64,000 nt of DNA from Thermothielavioides terrestris NRRL 8126 (GCF_000226115.1 NC_016461.1:248001-312000), one strand, 5' to 3'; shown: positions 20,146 through 31,917, counted from the first letter of the stretch. The notes: generated by a model not told the origin, from the letters alone. Translations and numbers: made by a program.

Positions 20146-20712
20146 GTATCCGCCTGCCGCCCCCGACATCGCTGCATGCCAACTCGGGGAGAGTCGGAAC
20201 AGACACCTGGTCAACTTTCTTTATTCCCAAGCAAGAAAAACTATTCCGTACAGCAAGGTCACAACCAGGCGCCAGGAGCATCATCTTGCTTTGTGTCTCA
20301 GGGTCTCTGAACCGGGCGTTGTACTCGAGGCTTCAGGGACCATTTGCCGTCATCAGGACTCCCGTGGAGAGCATGCCTTCAACGGCGCGTAAATGCCCAT
20401 GCCTCCGGTGTTCGGTCCTTTGTTGCCGTCAAAAATCCGTTTGGGATCCTGACCAGCCGGCAGCGACTTACACGTTTTTCCATCGTAGAAGGCCAGGATA
20501 TTGAGTTCAACGCCTTTAAGGAACTCTTCAGTAACAATTGATCGCCCTGTCGGTCATTTATAATGTTAAAGCACTCTAGCTATATCGCTGGTAAAATCGT
20601 CGGTTGGCACAACTGATTGCTGCTTGAAAAGGGCTATCATTGAATGTCCGAAGCGCAAACTTGAGCTGAATTCCACAAGCTTCATGACCCAGCCGGCAGT
20701 TACGTCCACTCG

Positions 20713-22352
20713 TCAGAGCTTGGCTTCAATGACCGCAACATGATCCGCCTTGGTTGTGACGGTCGGAGTCAAGTCGCCTTTGAACCCAGCCAGCCCGTTG
20801 GGATGCTTGTCAAGGAGCCTGAGCATTTCCTCCTTCGCTCTGTGTCGCCCAGAATGGTTAGCGGACATGGCGAAATTAGCCTCTTCGCTCAAACTATTGC
20901 TTGCGAGTCATGCAAATATGCACTTACTTTTCTATCAAGTGAGCCCATTGAGGCCACATGCCCGCCGTCATGATGTCGTTGCGTCTGCAGCAACATGGTC
21001 AGCCCGAGACGAAGTCTAAGGTCAGTCTTAGGCACCCTTATGTGAGGGATCCTTACATGGCATACAATGCATTTCGGTCATCAAAGTCCTCGATAGGCTC
21101 TGACTTGCCCACACCCTTGCTGTACTCTTTCACGAAATCTAAGCCAACAACGTACCGGGGGCTGCGCATGCACTGAAGGTCCATCTCGCAGTGGCCGTAG
21201 AATGGGCACGGGTCAAACACCATGGGTTTCTTGGTGTCCCAGTCAATCTGGATGTTTCCGTCCCAGAGGTCACCGTGGCAGAGGCTTGGCTTGATGTTAC
21301 GGCCGCCCGTCTGTAGCGGCCGCAGGAGCCTGGGAACGACTTTGTCGATGAATTCTTCGGCAATCTCTGCCAACTCCGGGTCTTCACCGCGCATGCGTTG
21401 GACGTATTCGAGCCCAGACCGGAATTCGCGGGTCCAGAATTTCTCCCAATTGTCGGTCCAGCTGACAATCATGGGAGGCGGGCCGTAGAAAGGCGTGACG
21501 TGGAAGCCGAATTTGCCCGTCGGCGACACGGACTCCTGATGCAACTTCTTGACAACGGGCAAAAAGGACGACAGAGGCGGCGGGCGGGGCACAAGATTCC
21601 GAAAATGGGTGAGAAACCACGCCTTGGTCCGGTCTCCCTCGTAGTATCCCCACGCGATGGGCTCAACTGCATGCTCCGGGATTACCGCCGATATCGCCTT
21701 CTGTCCCTCGTATTCCGCCTCGGCCATGCCCACGAACTCTTCGCGCTCGATCAGCTTGTGGAAGCATTAAGTTAGAGATCACGGGCAAATGATAATGTAG
21801 GCGCCAGGTAGAAAGAGCGTTTCAGCTCACTTTGGCGAAAAAACTCTTCTCCTCATCCCCCACGGCCACATCGATCCGCAATCCGGTCGACCACTGAATC
21901 GGCAAGGTAAGGGTTAGCGCACCGTGTGTCTGTCCCATGTCTCCAAGAAGTGAAGAATTGCTCAAGAGAGCTTTTCTTGTTCGCTGAGCATGGGGCCAAC
22001 ATGACAGTTTGGTGACATCTGTCGTTTGAAGTGTGACGAGAACTTCAGGGGCACACAAGGGCGACCCCCTTGCTTGTACGTGGTGTCCGGCCACTCGCGC
22101 AGACCCAAAGCAGACAAGGTTCAGGTCCTTCCCGCACAGGGAGGCCAGGTTGGAAAAGAAAATTGTACATTTGTGTTGCCATGTCGAACAATGCTGAGGA
22201 TCTCGCATCCGGTGGGGAGGGCTGGCGTTAAGCTTTAGTCTTGAGTCCGCCACTTGCGGTCGGAAACAACGCAGCGCGGAATTTATCACATTGTGCGCAC
22301 CTGCGAGAAGTGCCGGGTCGAGGGAGATGTCATCCAAGTCCATCGAGTCCAT
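20713..22352 (-). CDS. fructosamine/ketosamine-3-kinase-like protein (5' exon uncertain)
   Basis: Member of the fructosamine-3-kinase/aminoglycoside-phosphotransferase fold, whose known members phosphorylate sugar adducts on lysines to trigger deglycation, in the cytosol. Supported exons are 21831-21893, 21057-21754, 20928-20984 and 20713-20839, joined by introns of 76, 72 and 88 nt. Visible are the catalytic loop CHGDLWDGNI and the metal/phosphate-binding FDPCPFYGHCEMDL, both characteristic of this family, then ALYAIRNDI after splicing and an EMLRLL C-terminal helix. The first exon probably encodes MDSMDLDDISLDPALL from 22352 (an ATG six bases upstream and another at 22343 are alternatives). 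The join from there to 21893 is unresolved, possibly with a further small exon, so roughly the first 40 residues are uncertain. Confidence 0.78.
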
Positions 22353-22918
22353 GATCATGATCCAAGGTAGGTAGCGAGGTCAAGGTAAGTTGGAGATGGA
22401 GATCGAAGACGCGGTGGGTACTCAGTACACAATGCTCGATCCGGAATTCTTGTCGCAGGAGGAAGAAGCGGGGAGCTCGGACAGGGAGGGAGAGGGAGGC
22501 ACAAAAGAAAGAACAGCATTGTCGCCCTATGGCGGGGTTGACATGAAGCCCCGGGACCTCCTGCAACTCGCCTACGAATCAAAGCGTCCGTTTTCGAATA
22601 CTGTACTTGTGTCCCCAACGATTGTCTTCCAAGCCACTTGGTGGTGTCGCCTGCAGAGACTTGCGATGGTGATGTTGTCTTCTGTTCACATGGAGAACTG
22701 GTGTGCATACAGAACGGCATGAACTGGAATTTGAGGAGAAGAAGGCTGTGGAATGAGTTGTTATGAAATTTCACGCAGTCCCAAAGAATTGATTAAGATA
22801 GAATGAGAAGAACGATCATGAGAACCTGTCATCGACAACAAGCAATCATCTGTTGCTGGAGTTGTCAACGTCAGCGATCAATATCCTCACTGGCAAACCA
22901 ACCCCCCTCCCCCTGCGC
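22353..22918. other. intergenic region
   Basis: Between the 3' end of the SDR gene and the start of the kinase gene, both on minus. Open frames here have no recognisable domain. Confidence 0.5.
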
Positions 22919-23948
22919 TTAATCGCCCAGCGGATAAGCATGCAGCACCTGGCCGTAGTACAGCTCCGAGTCCTTGCTGGCGAGGAACACGAAGCTGGGC
23001 GCGATATCGCTGGGCTGGCCGACGCGGCCGATGCCCGACTTCTCGCCGAAGGACTCCATCTGCTCGGCGGGGCGCGAGGCCGGCTGCAGCGGCGTGTGGA
23101 CGGGGCCCGGGGCGACGGCGTTGACGCGGATGCCCTTGGGCATCAGGTTCTTGGCGAGCGAGCGGGTGAAGGAGACGATGGCGCCCTTGGTGGCGGCGTA
23201 GTCGACCATGGAGCCGGTGCCGCGGAAGGCGACGGTCGAGGTGGTGTTGATGATGCTGCCGCCCTTGCGCATGTGCGGCAGCGCGTACTTGGTCACGGCG
23301 AACATCTGCAGGATGTTGCTGCGGAAGGTGCTCTCGACGGCGGCGAGGTCGATCTCGGCGAAGTCGCCGCACATGATCTGCTTGGACGCGTTGTTGACCA
23401 GCACGTGGATCACGCCGAACGCGTCGACGTGCTCCTGCACCGCCGCCCGGCACTTGTCGTAGTCCATCAGGTCGCCCGGGATCAGCAGGCACCTCCTGCC
23501 CTCCTTCTCCACCATCTTCTTGGTATCCTCCGCATCCGGCTGCTCCTCGGGCAGGTAGACGATGCTGACGTCGGCGCCCTCACGCGCGAAGAGCACGGCG
23601 ACGGCGCGTCCAATGCCGGAGCTGCGTTTCGCGTCAGCTCCTGTACAAATGAGCTCGGTGACTTGTGGTGCGTAACGCACTCGCCGCCAGTGATCAAGGC
23701 CTTGCAACCCTTCAGTTTGCCCGCGGCCGCGTATTCGTAGGCCTGGCCGGCGCCCTCGAGCTTGGTAGCCTCGCTCGGGGGCTCCATCTTCTTCTCGAGG
23801 CTGGACGGACAGAAGGCATTCACAATCAGTAAGAATCCAATTCGCACTTTCGCGACTGAGTCGTGTCTCACCCAGGCAGATCCTGGGCCTGTGCCTTCTG
23901 GGGCGTCGGCTCAAACTTGCCCCCTTTGCTGACGTGGGACTCGGACAT
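22919..23948 (-). CDS. short-chain dehydrogenase/reductase (glucose/ribitol dehydrogenase-like)
   Basis: NAD(P)-dependent oxidoreductase with a classical SDR Rossmann fold, probably cytosolic. There are three exons (23872-23948, 23681-23800, 22919-23621) with 71- and 59-nt introns, giving 299 aa. Splicing rebuilds the cofactor motif TGG-D-SGIGRAVA across the second intron, with the Asp codon split by it. Further motifs are NNAS (NNAG equivalent), the catalytic Ser in NTTST, YAATK (catalytic YxxxK) and PGPVHTPL after strand 6. The N-terminal extension with KGGKFEPTPQKAQAQDLPG resembles the YghA/YhdF group of stress-related SDRs that act on sugars or aldehydes. The substrate is unknown. The C-terminus YYGQVLHAYPLGD matches the group's usual GQVLHPNGG-type ending only partly. 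Confidence 0.9.
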
Positions 23949-26298
23949 GGTGGGCGACGTTGTTGACTGAAACGAAATGCGGGAGAGCGTAGGTACTTGA
24001 GGGATTGTGAACGGAGGGTGGACGAGTACAAACGATGGCTCAATAGCCAAGTGAAATGAGGAACCCAATAGTCTTCTTAAAGCTCAGGAAGACAAGGGGA
24101 TGTATGGTGACGCAGTCGTTCTCAACCGCATCCTCGAATTATGACGTCAATCAACCACCTTGCAGGGTATCACACAGCAAAGCTGTTTCTACATGGTAAT
24201 CCACTTGGCGGGCGGTCTTCTTGATAGTGTCTGATTGTTGTCTGGGTATACGGTTCGAACGCCTTCAAGATGTTTGGATTCGAGGTTGCCAGCTCCGCAG
24301 ATTGAGACTGGACGAATTGAGTCAGATGAATTGAGCCATCCGGGCCCGTCCGTCACCCTGAATCAACCCAAATCCCCTGAATATCAATCAGCCAACGCGA
24401 GCTTTCTGCGTCGAGAAGCAAAGAGAAGATCCCTCCGGAATGGGCACATAAGCCACAACCGTTATCAGGCAGCCACCCGGTAGTTGACCTCAGCAACTCA
24501 GGTATCCCGACTCCAACTATCTTACTCCAACGTGCACGGCAGTCGCCCTTCAAGTCAGCAGCAATGTTGCACTACAGAGACCAGAAAGGGCATTGATCTG
24601 CAAGCTCGGCGGTGTCGCTGGCGCTCAGGGATGCTGGCGAGAATCGGGGGCTGAGCGCGGTCAGCGAGAAGGGAAGCAACGCACGGCTTCGAGCGATTTC
24701 AGGTCTGGTATGCCACATGCCAGGCTTTTCCTTCTTGCTCACCGTAGACTGTCCCATGGGCGGGGAGGCCAGACCAGGCTCGCGCTCTCTCTTGGTGGAA
24801 AGCCCGGGTTGCTTCTTGATCGTGAAGGGCTTAAATCTGAACCGCTCGCAGTCAGCCGCGGCATCCGAGTCCTTAAACTTGAAACTCGCCTTTTTTCTCC
24901 TGAGCAGCAAGAAAAATGGAAGGAGGTGGGTGCTCATGGTCGCTTCTGACCCCAGCGAAGGTGCGTGAAGCGATCGGAGTTGCCAAAAGTGGATGGTCAA
25001 GGATGCATGGCAGAACCCCTGAAATACCAGTAATCGCAGGAGCGGGAAAAGTTGGAGAGCCTCGCCTGAGGAGGAAATGAAATGTGTGATGAGTCTTCGT
25101 GCTAAGAACTGCGCCTTTCAAGATGAGAGAAGGGGGAAGAGGAACTGAGAATTGGCCCAATGCAAGTAAGGAGGTAACCCCACGGACTCGCCAACTAGCC
25201 TTGAGACCAACCAGTCCAATGAGTCGGTGATGACTGCTGCCTGCCACACTTCCTGGCGGGTGAGTTTTTCAGATATATTGGGTACCTGAGCTCCGAGGAT
25301 CACAGTGGTCTGCGACGCCTTTGCAAAGGCCATTCCCTGTCAATTGGAACCCTCAGTATTGTAAAGCACTATCCTGCCCGAGCCACGAATCTTCTTGTCC
25401 ACCATCTAACCGCATGACGGGTCACTCATTCCAAGCTTATGGTAGATGCCGGATCAGAGGCTTGGGCTTAGTAGCGCTCTCTAGTATTGAAGACCACTTT
25501 GCTAACGAGCTCGCGAGGAAATTGGGGATATCCAGATCATCCAAAATCTGTTAACGGAGAGAGGCCCCTGGTCAAGGCCTGCCACATTGACGGGCCATTC
25601 GCCTACATTGGCGGCTGCGAACGACATCGACCATGTCGCTCAACAGGTCTCGCCTTCGCAGAACTCTACGACTGCTGCACTCGAAGCAACGGTAGGCTCA
25701 CGCTGAGAAAGAAATGGGACGAACTGGGCTTGGAGACGCAACACGATAGGAAAACCGAATAGGTATGGCCAACGCATAATCTCGGTACTCGCACAAAGGA
25801 TTCAAGAGGCTGCTGGTTGAGAGGAGAACGTGTCAGACCCGTATCTGTACCACGACGTGCCACTTCTTCGTCACGGCTTTTTCGAGGCCTGGACTTGATC
25901 TACGGCACGGGGACTATCAGAGTAGCCCCAACCTCCCCAAATATTGAGCATGGATCGGGGGAGACATTGCTAGCCGGACAAAGTCACGGAGCGAAGATCG
26001 CGGGCAGCCGGGGCAACCGAGGGAGCGAGAACCGTGATCACGATGCCAGTGTATTTCGTTCCGAGAGACAATGTCCGTTGACGCCATCGAGTAATCGGCA
26101 AAGATGCATCTCCGAAAAGAGGTTCCAGATCCCGTACCCAGCCGTCGTTCCCACCGCTGCCATTCGTCTAAATCATGTCGAGGCGCCGGTCGTTGAAACG
26201 CACATCTGGTTCGAGTCAGCCCGGCTGCGGCCAACAAGCGCCGGTAAAAAGCAGCCAGAACCCACCGTCATCCGCTGCAAAATGCTAGCCGTCGCAAT
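23949..26298. other. long intergenic region, no supported gene
   Basis: About 2.3 kb with several overlapping open frames (for example 24593-24968 plus, 24572-25000 minus, 25817-26407 plus), none with a recognisable motif or clean splice signals. They overlap one another on opposite strands, as expected for chance ORFs. Regulatory content is probable but not identifiable. Confidence 0.45.
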
Positions 26299-26634
26299 CT
26301 ACCGCTGGGCGCTCCAGACGTTCTTGAGGAGGCCGTCCCGCTGGGCGAGCCTGTTCAGCGCATCGTCGCTCTCGCCCATCGCGCGGACGAAGCCGGACAG
26401 AGCGTAGATGATGTTCTCGCCCTGGATGGCCCGGCCGTTCTCGTCGACCTTGGCGATGGTGATCTGGCAGGAGCCGTGGTCCTTGGCCTTGATGATCCGG
26501 CCCGTCGCAGAGCACTTGCGGGGGACGTAACTGGGAGCGTTTCGTGTCAGCAAGGACTGCGGGCTGGGTTCGAGGGATTGTCGTCGGGAAAAGCGGGCTT
26601 ACAGGTCGACGATCTCGCCACGGTCGTTCTCCAT
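26299..26634 (-). CDS. RPS21: 40S ribosomal protein S21 (eS21)
   Basis: Small-subunit ribosomal protein needed for late 18S rRNA maturation. Exon 1 (26603-26634) encodes [10 protein letters not shown] plus part of Leu. A 72-nt intron (26531-26602) follows, then exon 2 (26299-26530). The total is 87 aa, the same length as the yeast protein. Diagnostic stretches are [45 protein letters not shown] and the ending [12 protein letters not shown]. The placement of an intron directly after the first dozen codons is common in fungal ribosomal protein genes. It is divergently transcribed from SLX4, with about 500 bp between start codons. Confidence 0.96.
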
Positions 26635-27129
26635 GTTTGCGACTTGTTATGCGCGCTGCGGAATGACGGGTTCGAGAGTGCGGTGCGGTGCCGGAGAGCA
26701 GGACTGCAAAATTTCAGGGCCGAGCTGGAATTTCGATTCAGTTTTGTTGATTTGGTGGGCGCTGTGGGCTGCGCAAACGCACGGGCCATAGGAGCCCCAC
26801 TCCTGCGTTAATGTGGGGCGGAAGCCGCTGGGCCAGTCAGCTGATGGCGCGAGACGTTCGCGCTCGGCGACCGGGGCCCGCTCGCGAACCCAAACAACCC
26901 CGACCGTCCCTGTTGCTGCCTCGATTTGTTGACAATGCCTGGGCCACGTTAACCGGTCCTCGAACATGAGCTTTCGACGACTGAGTCGCGCGACAAACCT
27001 CGACACCCCTACACGGTGACGACCCTGATTTCAGATTCCACCACAAAGCTGCCGCCACCTAGGGTTCTTGGCGCACGACTCGCTCGCGCGGGGCGCATTG
27101 GGTTCTTCTCTCTGCTGGGCAGATCGAGG
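26635..27129. promoter_or_regulatory. divergent promoter region between RPS21 and SLX4
   Basis: The 495 bp between the two divergent start codons must hold both promoters and 5' leaders. No individual box is called. The SLX4 frame is open from about 27016, but the upstream part begins at GTG rather than ATG. Confidence 0.5.
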
Positions 27130-29940
27130 ATGGCCGCCGCTGGCCCGCGCCCTTGTTCTTCTTCTCTATCTCGGATGCAGCCTCGAGAATCCCTCCTTGT
27201 TATTTCGTCGTCGCCTGAGTTCCCCTCAATTTGCGACCTCCTTCCGACCAAGAAACCGGCGTTGCGCAGTGGCAGCAATGGCGCGCCAATCCCCCGGGAT
27301 GCGCCTGCGGGCTTCACAAGCGCAGCTCAAGTTTGGCAGTCACCACGTGTTTCCAATGAACATATTAACGTGTCGTCGGACCCCAACGCGCTCCGGAGCG
27401 CGGCGCCAGCGAAACCAATGGTCGATACTGCGGCGGAAGTATCATTTGAGCCTGCCGTGGCGGCCGTGGACGCTGGGTTAAGAATGGAGGCGGGATCGAA
27501 ACCAGCAGGCGCAAAAAGGGTAACGAAGAAGACGGAACAATCGCGATGTCAAAATACCAGGAAGGGCGCCCTGACCGAAGTCTCGGCTGCAGAGACTAAC
27601 CTTCCCAAAAAGTCCGGAAGGAAGCCTAGGTCGAAGAAGGACTCGGCGGTGTTGGCGCAATCCACGCTGCCGCAGGGGAAGGTCACCAAGCCCCGGGCAG
27701 AATGCGGGCAGCCCAAACGCAAGGCAGAGACTGTCAGCAGGCATTTTGCTCCTCAAATCTCAGCGCCGGAAGCGGTACCTAAACTCATGGCTGATCCGAT
27801 AGAAGATGAGGTGGTGATTCTCGAACCAGCAATGAAGCGGAGGTTGGACTGGACGCCCCCTCGCGAAAGTCTCTCTACGCCTCGTGTTGTGGATACCCCT
27901 GCGGCCAAAGAGCTCCCGTCCTCTGCCAGTCCCGTTCGGGTGAACGTGTTCAAGAATCTCCAGGACACGTATGGTCGGCCATCCGAAACCGCTATACTTA
28001 CTGAGGAAGATGATTCTACGGGGGCGACAACCGATGTCCTCGGAAAGCGAAAGCTCATTGAGATGGTCACCACTGGCGGGAACAGACCGGAAACTCCCGA
28101 GGTCTCCCCCAGCAAGCCTAAAGCGGCGAAGAAGAAGCCACGGACTATCACCGAGCTGGCCACGGCAGCCTATCGTCAACCAGATGAGCACACAGTCCTG
28201 TCCGACAAACCCAAACAGGACACCCTCCTTGGCTACCTTGACGTCACAGACGGGGAGACAGCGGCGGCTGCTAAGAGTGAGGCAAAGACGGCAAAAATGG
28301 GAAGACGCCCAGCGAAACCGAAACCAAAGCCGGCCAAGACGAGAGAAGAAAAGCGCAGGCCATTACTTCTGTCGCCAGCGAGCGCCATGCGGCAGGTCGC
28401 TAGGCAGGACTTCGTATTTGGGACTGCGAGCCAGTTGGCCGCCGAGGATGATCCCGAGCTCCTCCGCGCCCTGCACGAGGCCATGATGGTGTCGAACCAA
28501 GCCGACAGCGACCCATTCGCTGATTCCAGTCCTGTGAAAGGCAGACTCGCCTTGCGAAGGAAGCCTGGATCTGGCCTCTGGGCTGCCGGTGCCAGAGGCG
28601 AGGATGGCGACCTCATCGACCTGGAGGTTCTTGACCTGACGGGCTCTTCACCCTTGCCGCGCGACTATTCCCTGCCACAGGCGCCATCCCCAAGCCACAA
28701 AGCAGCAGCCCAAGGACCGTCAACCAAGGAGACTTGCATTGAGATCGGCTCATCTGACACCTCCTTGGACCTCAGCGCCTCTCCTCCGTTCCTCCACGTC
28801 CGGTCATCCTCCCCTTCAGTGGCACCCGCAGGTGCTCGAATTAGCACAGCGTCTGAGGGCGACAAGTCTTCGGACCACGGACAAAAGCACCCGCCGAGCG
28901 CTCCGCGTGAGGCCGACTTCGAACCGCCGCCGAGTAACCAGGAACAGCACCAGTTTCTGCTGTCTCAGCCTAAAAGTCTGGGGCAAGAGGAACTGGAACC
29001 ACAGCCAAAGCCAAACTTCGAGCTATACACGGACGCCCGGCTCGCCAAGGAAGTCGCTTCGTATGGCTTCAAACCAGTCAAGAAACGGACGGCCATGATC
29101 GCGCTTTTGGAGCAGTGTTGGTCGAGCCAGCACACGCGGGGCCTTGCAAGTCGGTCGGCTCAGGCTCCTATGTCTACGTCATCCACGAAGCAAACTGCCT
29201 CCCCATCCCGGACCAGAGGCCGACCAAGGAAGAACTCTGCGATGTCAACCTCGGATGTTGCCGAAGCACCGGCTCCCACCAAGCGGGGGAGGAAGAAGTC
29301 TTCCTCGGTAACCGAGAGCGAGGTCGAGGCACCGCAAGCCGAAAAGCGACCTCGGGGGAGGCCCAAAAAGGCCACCGCTGCAGCTGCGGCGAATCAGTCC
29401 AAGGCGAAAGCGCCTGCGTCTCCGAAACGGTCCAAGTCGCCACCAAAGCCAGCCGCACCGGCCCCGGCCACACCGAAGCGCCGTAAAGCGCCCGCGAAAG
29501 AAGTGGTTGAGATCGCGGACTCCGAGTCCGACTCCGACTCGGACGACCCCTTCGCCTCCTCCCCCATCACCTCCCCGGACAAGCAAGACGACGTCTTTTC
29601 CCCGCCAGCAGTGGACCTCTCGGTCACGGAGGACACCGAGACCTCGCTCGTGGCCAGCCCGACGGACCAGCAGGTGTCGCTCTTCCGGTACATCACGCAG
29701 GCGGTGGTCACGGCGCCGCGGGCGAAGGACCCGGCGAACCCGTCGTGGCACGAGAAGATGCTGATGTACGACCCGATCATCCTGGAGGATCTGACCGCCT
29801 GGCTCAACTCGGGCCAGCTCGACCGGGTGGGGTACGACGGGGAGGTGGCCCCCGGGGATGTGAAGAAGTGGTGCGAGAGCAAGAGCGTGTGTTGCCTGTG
29901 GAGAGTGAGCTTGAATGGGAAGGAGAGGAAGCGGTTTTGA
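27130..29940 (+). CDS. SLX4: structure-specific endonuclease scaffold subunit SLX4
   Basis: Regulatory scaffold that binds and activates the SLX1 nuclease to cut branched DNA (replication forks, flaps, Holliday junctions) in the nucleus. Single exon, 936 aa from the first ATG in the frame; a second ATG at 27175, just before ESLLVISSSPEFPSICDLLP, is also possible. The long low-complexity Lys/Pro/Ser-rich body is typical of the family. AT-hook-like motifs RGRPRK and RGRPKK lie at about residues 695 and 741. A SAP-like helix pair (YTDARLAKEVASYGFKPVKK) is near residue 630. The conserved C-terminal SLX1-binding domain covers about 849-936 and contains WHEKMLMYDPIILEDLTAWL and the ending KKWCESKSVCCLWRVSLNGK. 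The acidic SDSESDSDSDDPF block just before it may be a CK2 or SUMO-interaction site (inference). Confidence 0.93.
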   Translation: MAAAGPRPCSSSLSRMQPRESLLVISSSPEFPSICDLLPTKKPALRSGSNGAPIPRDAPAGFTSAAQVWQSPRVSNEHINVSSDPNALRSAAPAKPMVDTAAEVSFEPAVAAVDAGLRMEAGSKPAGAKRVTKKTEQSRCQNTRKGALTEVSAAETNLPKKSGRKPRSKKDSAVLAQSTLPQGKVTKPRAECGQPKRKAETVSRHFAPQISAPEAVPKLMADPIEDEVVILEPAMKRRLDWTPPRESLSTPRVVDTPAAKELPSSASPVRVNVFKNLQDTYGRPSETAILTEEDDSTGATTDVLGKRKLIEMVTTGGNRPETPEVSPSKPKAAKKKPRTITELATAAYRQPDEHTVLSDKPKQDTLLGYLDVTDGETAAAAKSEAKTAKMGRRPAKPKPKPAKTREEKRRPLLLSPASAMRQVARQDFVFGTASQLAAEDDPELLRALHEAMMVSNQADSDPFADSSPVKGRLALRRKPGSGLWAAGARGEDGDLIDLEVLDLTGSSPLPRDYSLPQAPSPSHKAAAQGPSTKETCIEIGSSDTSLDLSASPPFLHVRSSSPSVAPAGARISTASEGDKSSDHGQKHPPSAPREADFEPPPSNQEQHQFLLSQPKSLGQEELEPQPKPNFELYTDARLAKEVASYGFKPVKKRTAMIALLEQCWSSQHTRGLASRSAQAPMSTSSTKQTASPSRTRGRPRKNSAMSTSDVAEAPAPTKRGRKKSSSVTESEVEAPQAEKRPRGRPKKATAAAAANQSKAKAPASPKRSKSPPKPAAPAPATPKRRKAPAKEVVEIADSESDSDSDDPFASSPITSPDKQDDVFSPPAVDLSVTEDTETSLVASPTDQQVSLFRYITQAVVTAPRAKDPANPSWHEKMLMYDPIILEDLTAWLNSGQLDRVGYDGEVAPGDVKKWCESKSVCCLWRVSLNGKERKRF

Positions 29941-30546
29941 GGGTCGTGGGCTGCCAATGAAATGGGACGGGTTGGGCTGGAGCATGACTGCTTGGCAGGG
30001 CTGACAGGGGTTGGATTCCTGCCGCGCTTAGGTACTGCGTGCCACGATCGGCATTAGCCAGCACTTTGGTTTATATGTACTGTACGGCTCCTTTTCTACC
30101 ACCAGCAACGAAGACATGCATTGTTTCATGACACTGCGTCGGTTCTGGGCTCCGTTGCGGGGCCCCTTATTTCCCCAGTTCGGCGCTGAGTGGGGCGGAT
30201 GCGGGGAGTCGCACCGCGTGCCTCGGTTCAGCTCCCGAGTGCCGAGTGCAATGTGACCTGCATCGTTCACACAACCTGCCATCCCGCCTTCTGTGAAGGC
30301 CCGTCCTCTCAGAGGATGTCTGTCTTCACAACTGTGCGAACCGGATGCACAGTAGGTAATTTCGCAATACAGCGTGCGCCGACCCTGTGGACCCTGTCAA
30401 CGAAGGCGACGTGCTGTCCAGTGGCCATTCACGCGCGCTCTTTCGGCTCATTCGTACAGTTCAATTCCCGCTCCGTAACGGGCAGCGGGAAACGCGGGGC
30501 CGGGACAGCACATCTAGCCGGACTACATAGTCGACGCTTTTCAAAA
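29941..30546. other. SLX4-Nudix intergenic region
   Basis: Co-directional spacer. An in-frame extension of the Nudix gene runs from 30190 through this DNA (see that entry); otherwise no feature is seen. Confidence 0.5.
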
Positions 30547-31917
30547 ATGCCGGCTCAGGGACAGGGACCAACCGGAGGCATGGCGGGGGAAAAGAAGGTC
30601 AAGAAACCGCCGGCAGCCCCCCGACCGAGCTCGAGGTTCGTCTCTGATGGTCTGACATGCGGCGCAACGCTGCTCGGTAGCAGCACTAACATGTCCTCCA
30701 GCGTTCTGCTCATTTCTCCGACAAATCAAGTGCTTCTCCTCCACCGGGTTCACACCTCAAGCGCCTTTGCCTCTGCGCATGTCTTTCCAGGCGGCAACCT
30801 CTCGGCCTACCACGACGGCCCTCTGCCAGCCCCAGACAGCCCGCTCCTGCACGAGGATGGTCCAGCCTACCGGTTGGCTGCCATCCGCGAGACATTCGAG
30901 GAAAGCGGCATCCTGCTGGCCAAGAAAGCAGGTAGCAGCCGGGACCAAGGCCTGTTGCATGTGCCTGACGACGTGAGAGAGGCAGGCAGGAAGCAGGTGC
31001 ATGGGAACAAGATCAGGTTCACCGAGTGGCTCGAGGGGCTGGGGGGCGAGCCCGACGTCGGTATGTCACCGCACACTGACTGGCGCTGGTGCGTCCCGTC
31101 CCGCCTTGGTGAGCCCCACTAACAGCCGCGCAAAGACAACCTGATCCCCTTCACGCGCTGGATCACCCCTCCCGGCCAGCCGAGGCGCTTCACCACGCAG
31201 ATGTACCTGTACATGCTCCCGCTCTCCCCCGAGGCCCTCCCCGCCAGCGAGGTGCTCCAGCAGCGCCAAACCATCATCCCCACGCCGACAGCCGACGGCG
31301 GCCTGGAGCACACGGCCGCGACCTTCGACGACGCGGCCGCGTGGCTCGCCCGCGCCCGCGCAGGCGAGATCATCCTCTTCCCGCCGCAGTTCTACCTGCT
31401 CCACCTCGTCGCCGGCTTCTTACGCTCATCACTAGCACCACCAGCACTATCTCCCTCATCATCCTCAACTCCCCCTCACCGCCCGCCGACGGAACAGGAT
31501 TACCAAGCCCAGCGCGCCGCGCTGCTCGCCTTCCTCGCGCGAACCCCGACCACCACCACCACTCCCGCCCCATCTGACAGCAACAACAGTGCTGATAGCA
31601 CCGCGCAAATCCCCTGGGCGCGCAAGGTGATCAGCCCCACCGCGCTGTTCGCCCGCCGGCGCGACGGCCGGGTGGTGCTGGGGCTGGACCGGCCCGGGCC
31701 GGAGCTGCGGGGCACGGGGCGGGGCGGGGACGCGGAGCGGGTGGTGCTGGTGCGGTTTGCCGAGGGCGGGCGGCCGCGGGAGGTGGAGGTTCGGCTGCGG
31801 AGGGAGGTCGTGCTAGAGGAGGAACGGGAGGGTGGGAGGGGCGGTGGGGAGGGAGATGGAGATGGGATGCGTGGTGGAAGGGGCGAGGGGGAGGGGGTGC
31901 CTGGGCTGAAGTTGTAG
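30547..31917 (+). CDS. Nudix hydrolase (NUDT19-like, probable acyl-CoA/nucleotide diphosphatase)
   Basis: Cleaves nucleoside-diphosphate-linked compounds using a Nudix fold. Two exons (30547-31060, 31136-31917) around a 75-nt intron give 431 aa. The Nudix helix is seen as AAIRETFEESGILL (about residues 112-125), matching REUXEEXGU, preceded by FPGGNLS. The long insertion between the first strands and this helix, and the second conserved segment DNLIPFTRWITPP after the intron, are features of the NUDT19/RP2-type branch that acts on CoA and fatty acyl-CoA in peroxisomes or mitochondria. The C-terminus GVPGLKL resembles a weak peroxisomal PTS1 (-KL ending) and is preceded by a Gly/Glu/Arg low-complexity tract. 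The frame stays open upstream to 30190; that part is Arg/Ser-rich and could be a mitochondrial presequence in a longer isoform. Confidence 0.85.

Larger units (their letters stand above)
18812..20712. other. intergenic with scattered repeat debris
   Basis: Contains the third hairpin copy (19375-19393) and two diverged direct repeats (19854-19917 and 20076-20145). A minus-strand frame at 19455-19775 (106 aa) has protein-like composition, but I recognise no family and no splice context, so it is not called as a gene. Confidence 0.4.

Noticed and set aside
20034..20504. 156-codon plus-strand frame
   Set aside because: Begins inside a repeat-like unit, with no recognisable domain and no splice or promoter support.
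24245..24262. GGTTCGAA-like tRNA B box
   Set aside because: No matching A box or cloverleaf stems upstream; similar isolated matches elsewhere in the window also failed.
25817..26407. 196-codon plus-strand frame before RPS21
   Set aside because: No domain, Arg/Ser-rich, and overlaps the end of RPS21 on the other strand; probably chance.
27016..27129. Upstream extension of SLX4 starting at GTG
   Set aside because: Nuclear fungal genes rarely start at GTG, and the extension has no conserved sequence. The first ATG at 27130 is preferred.
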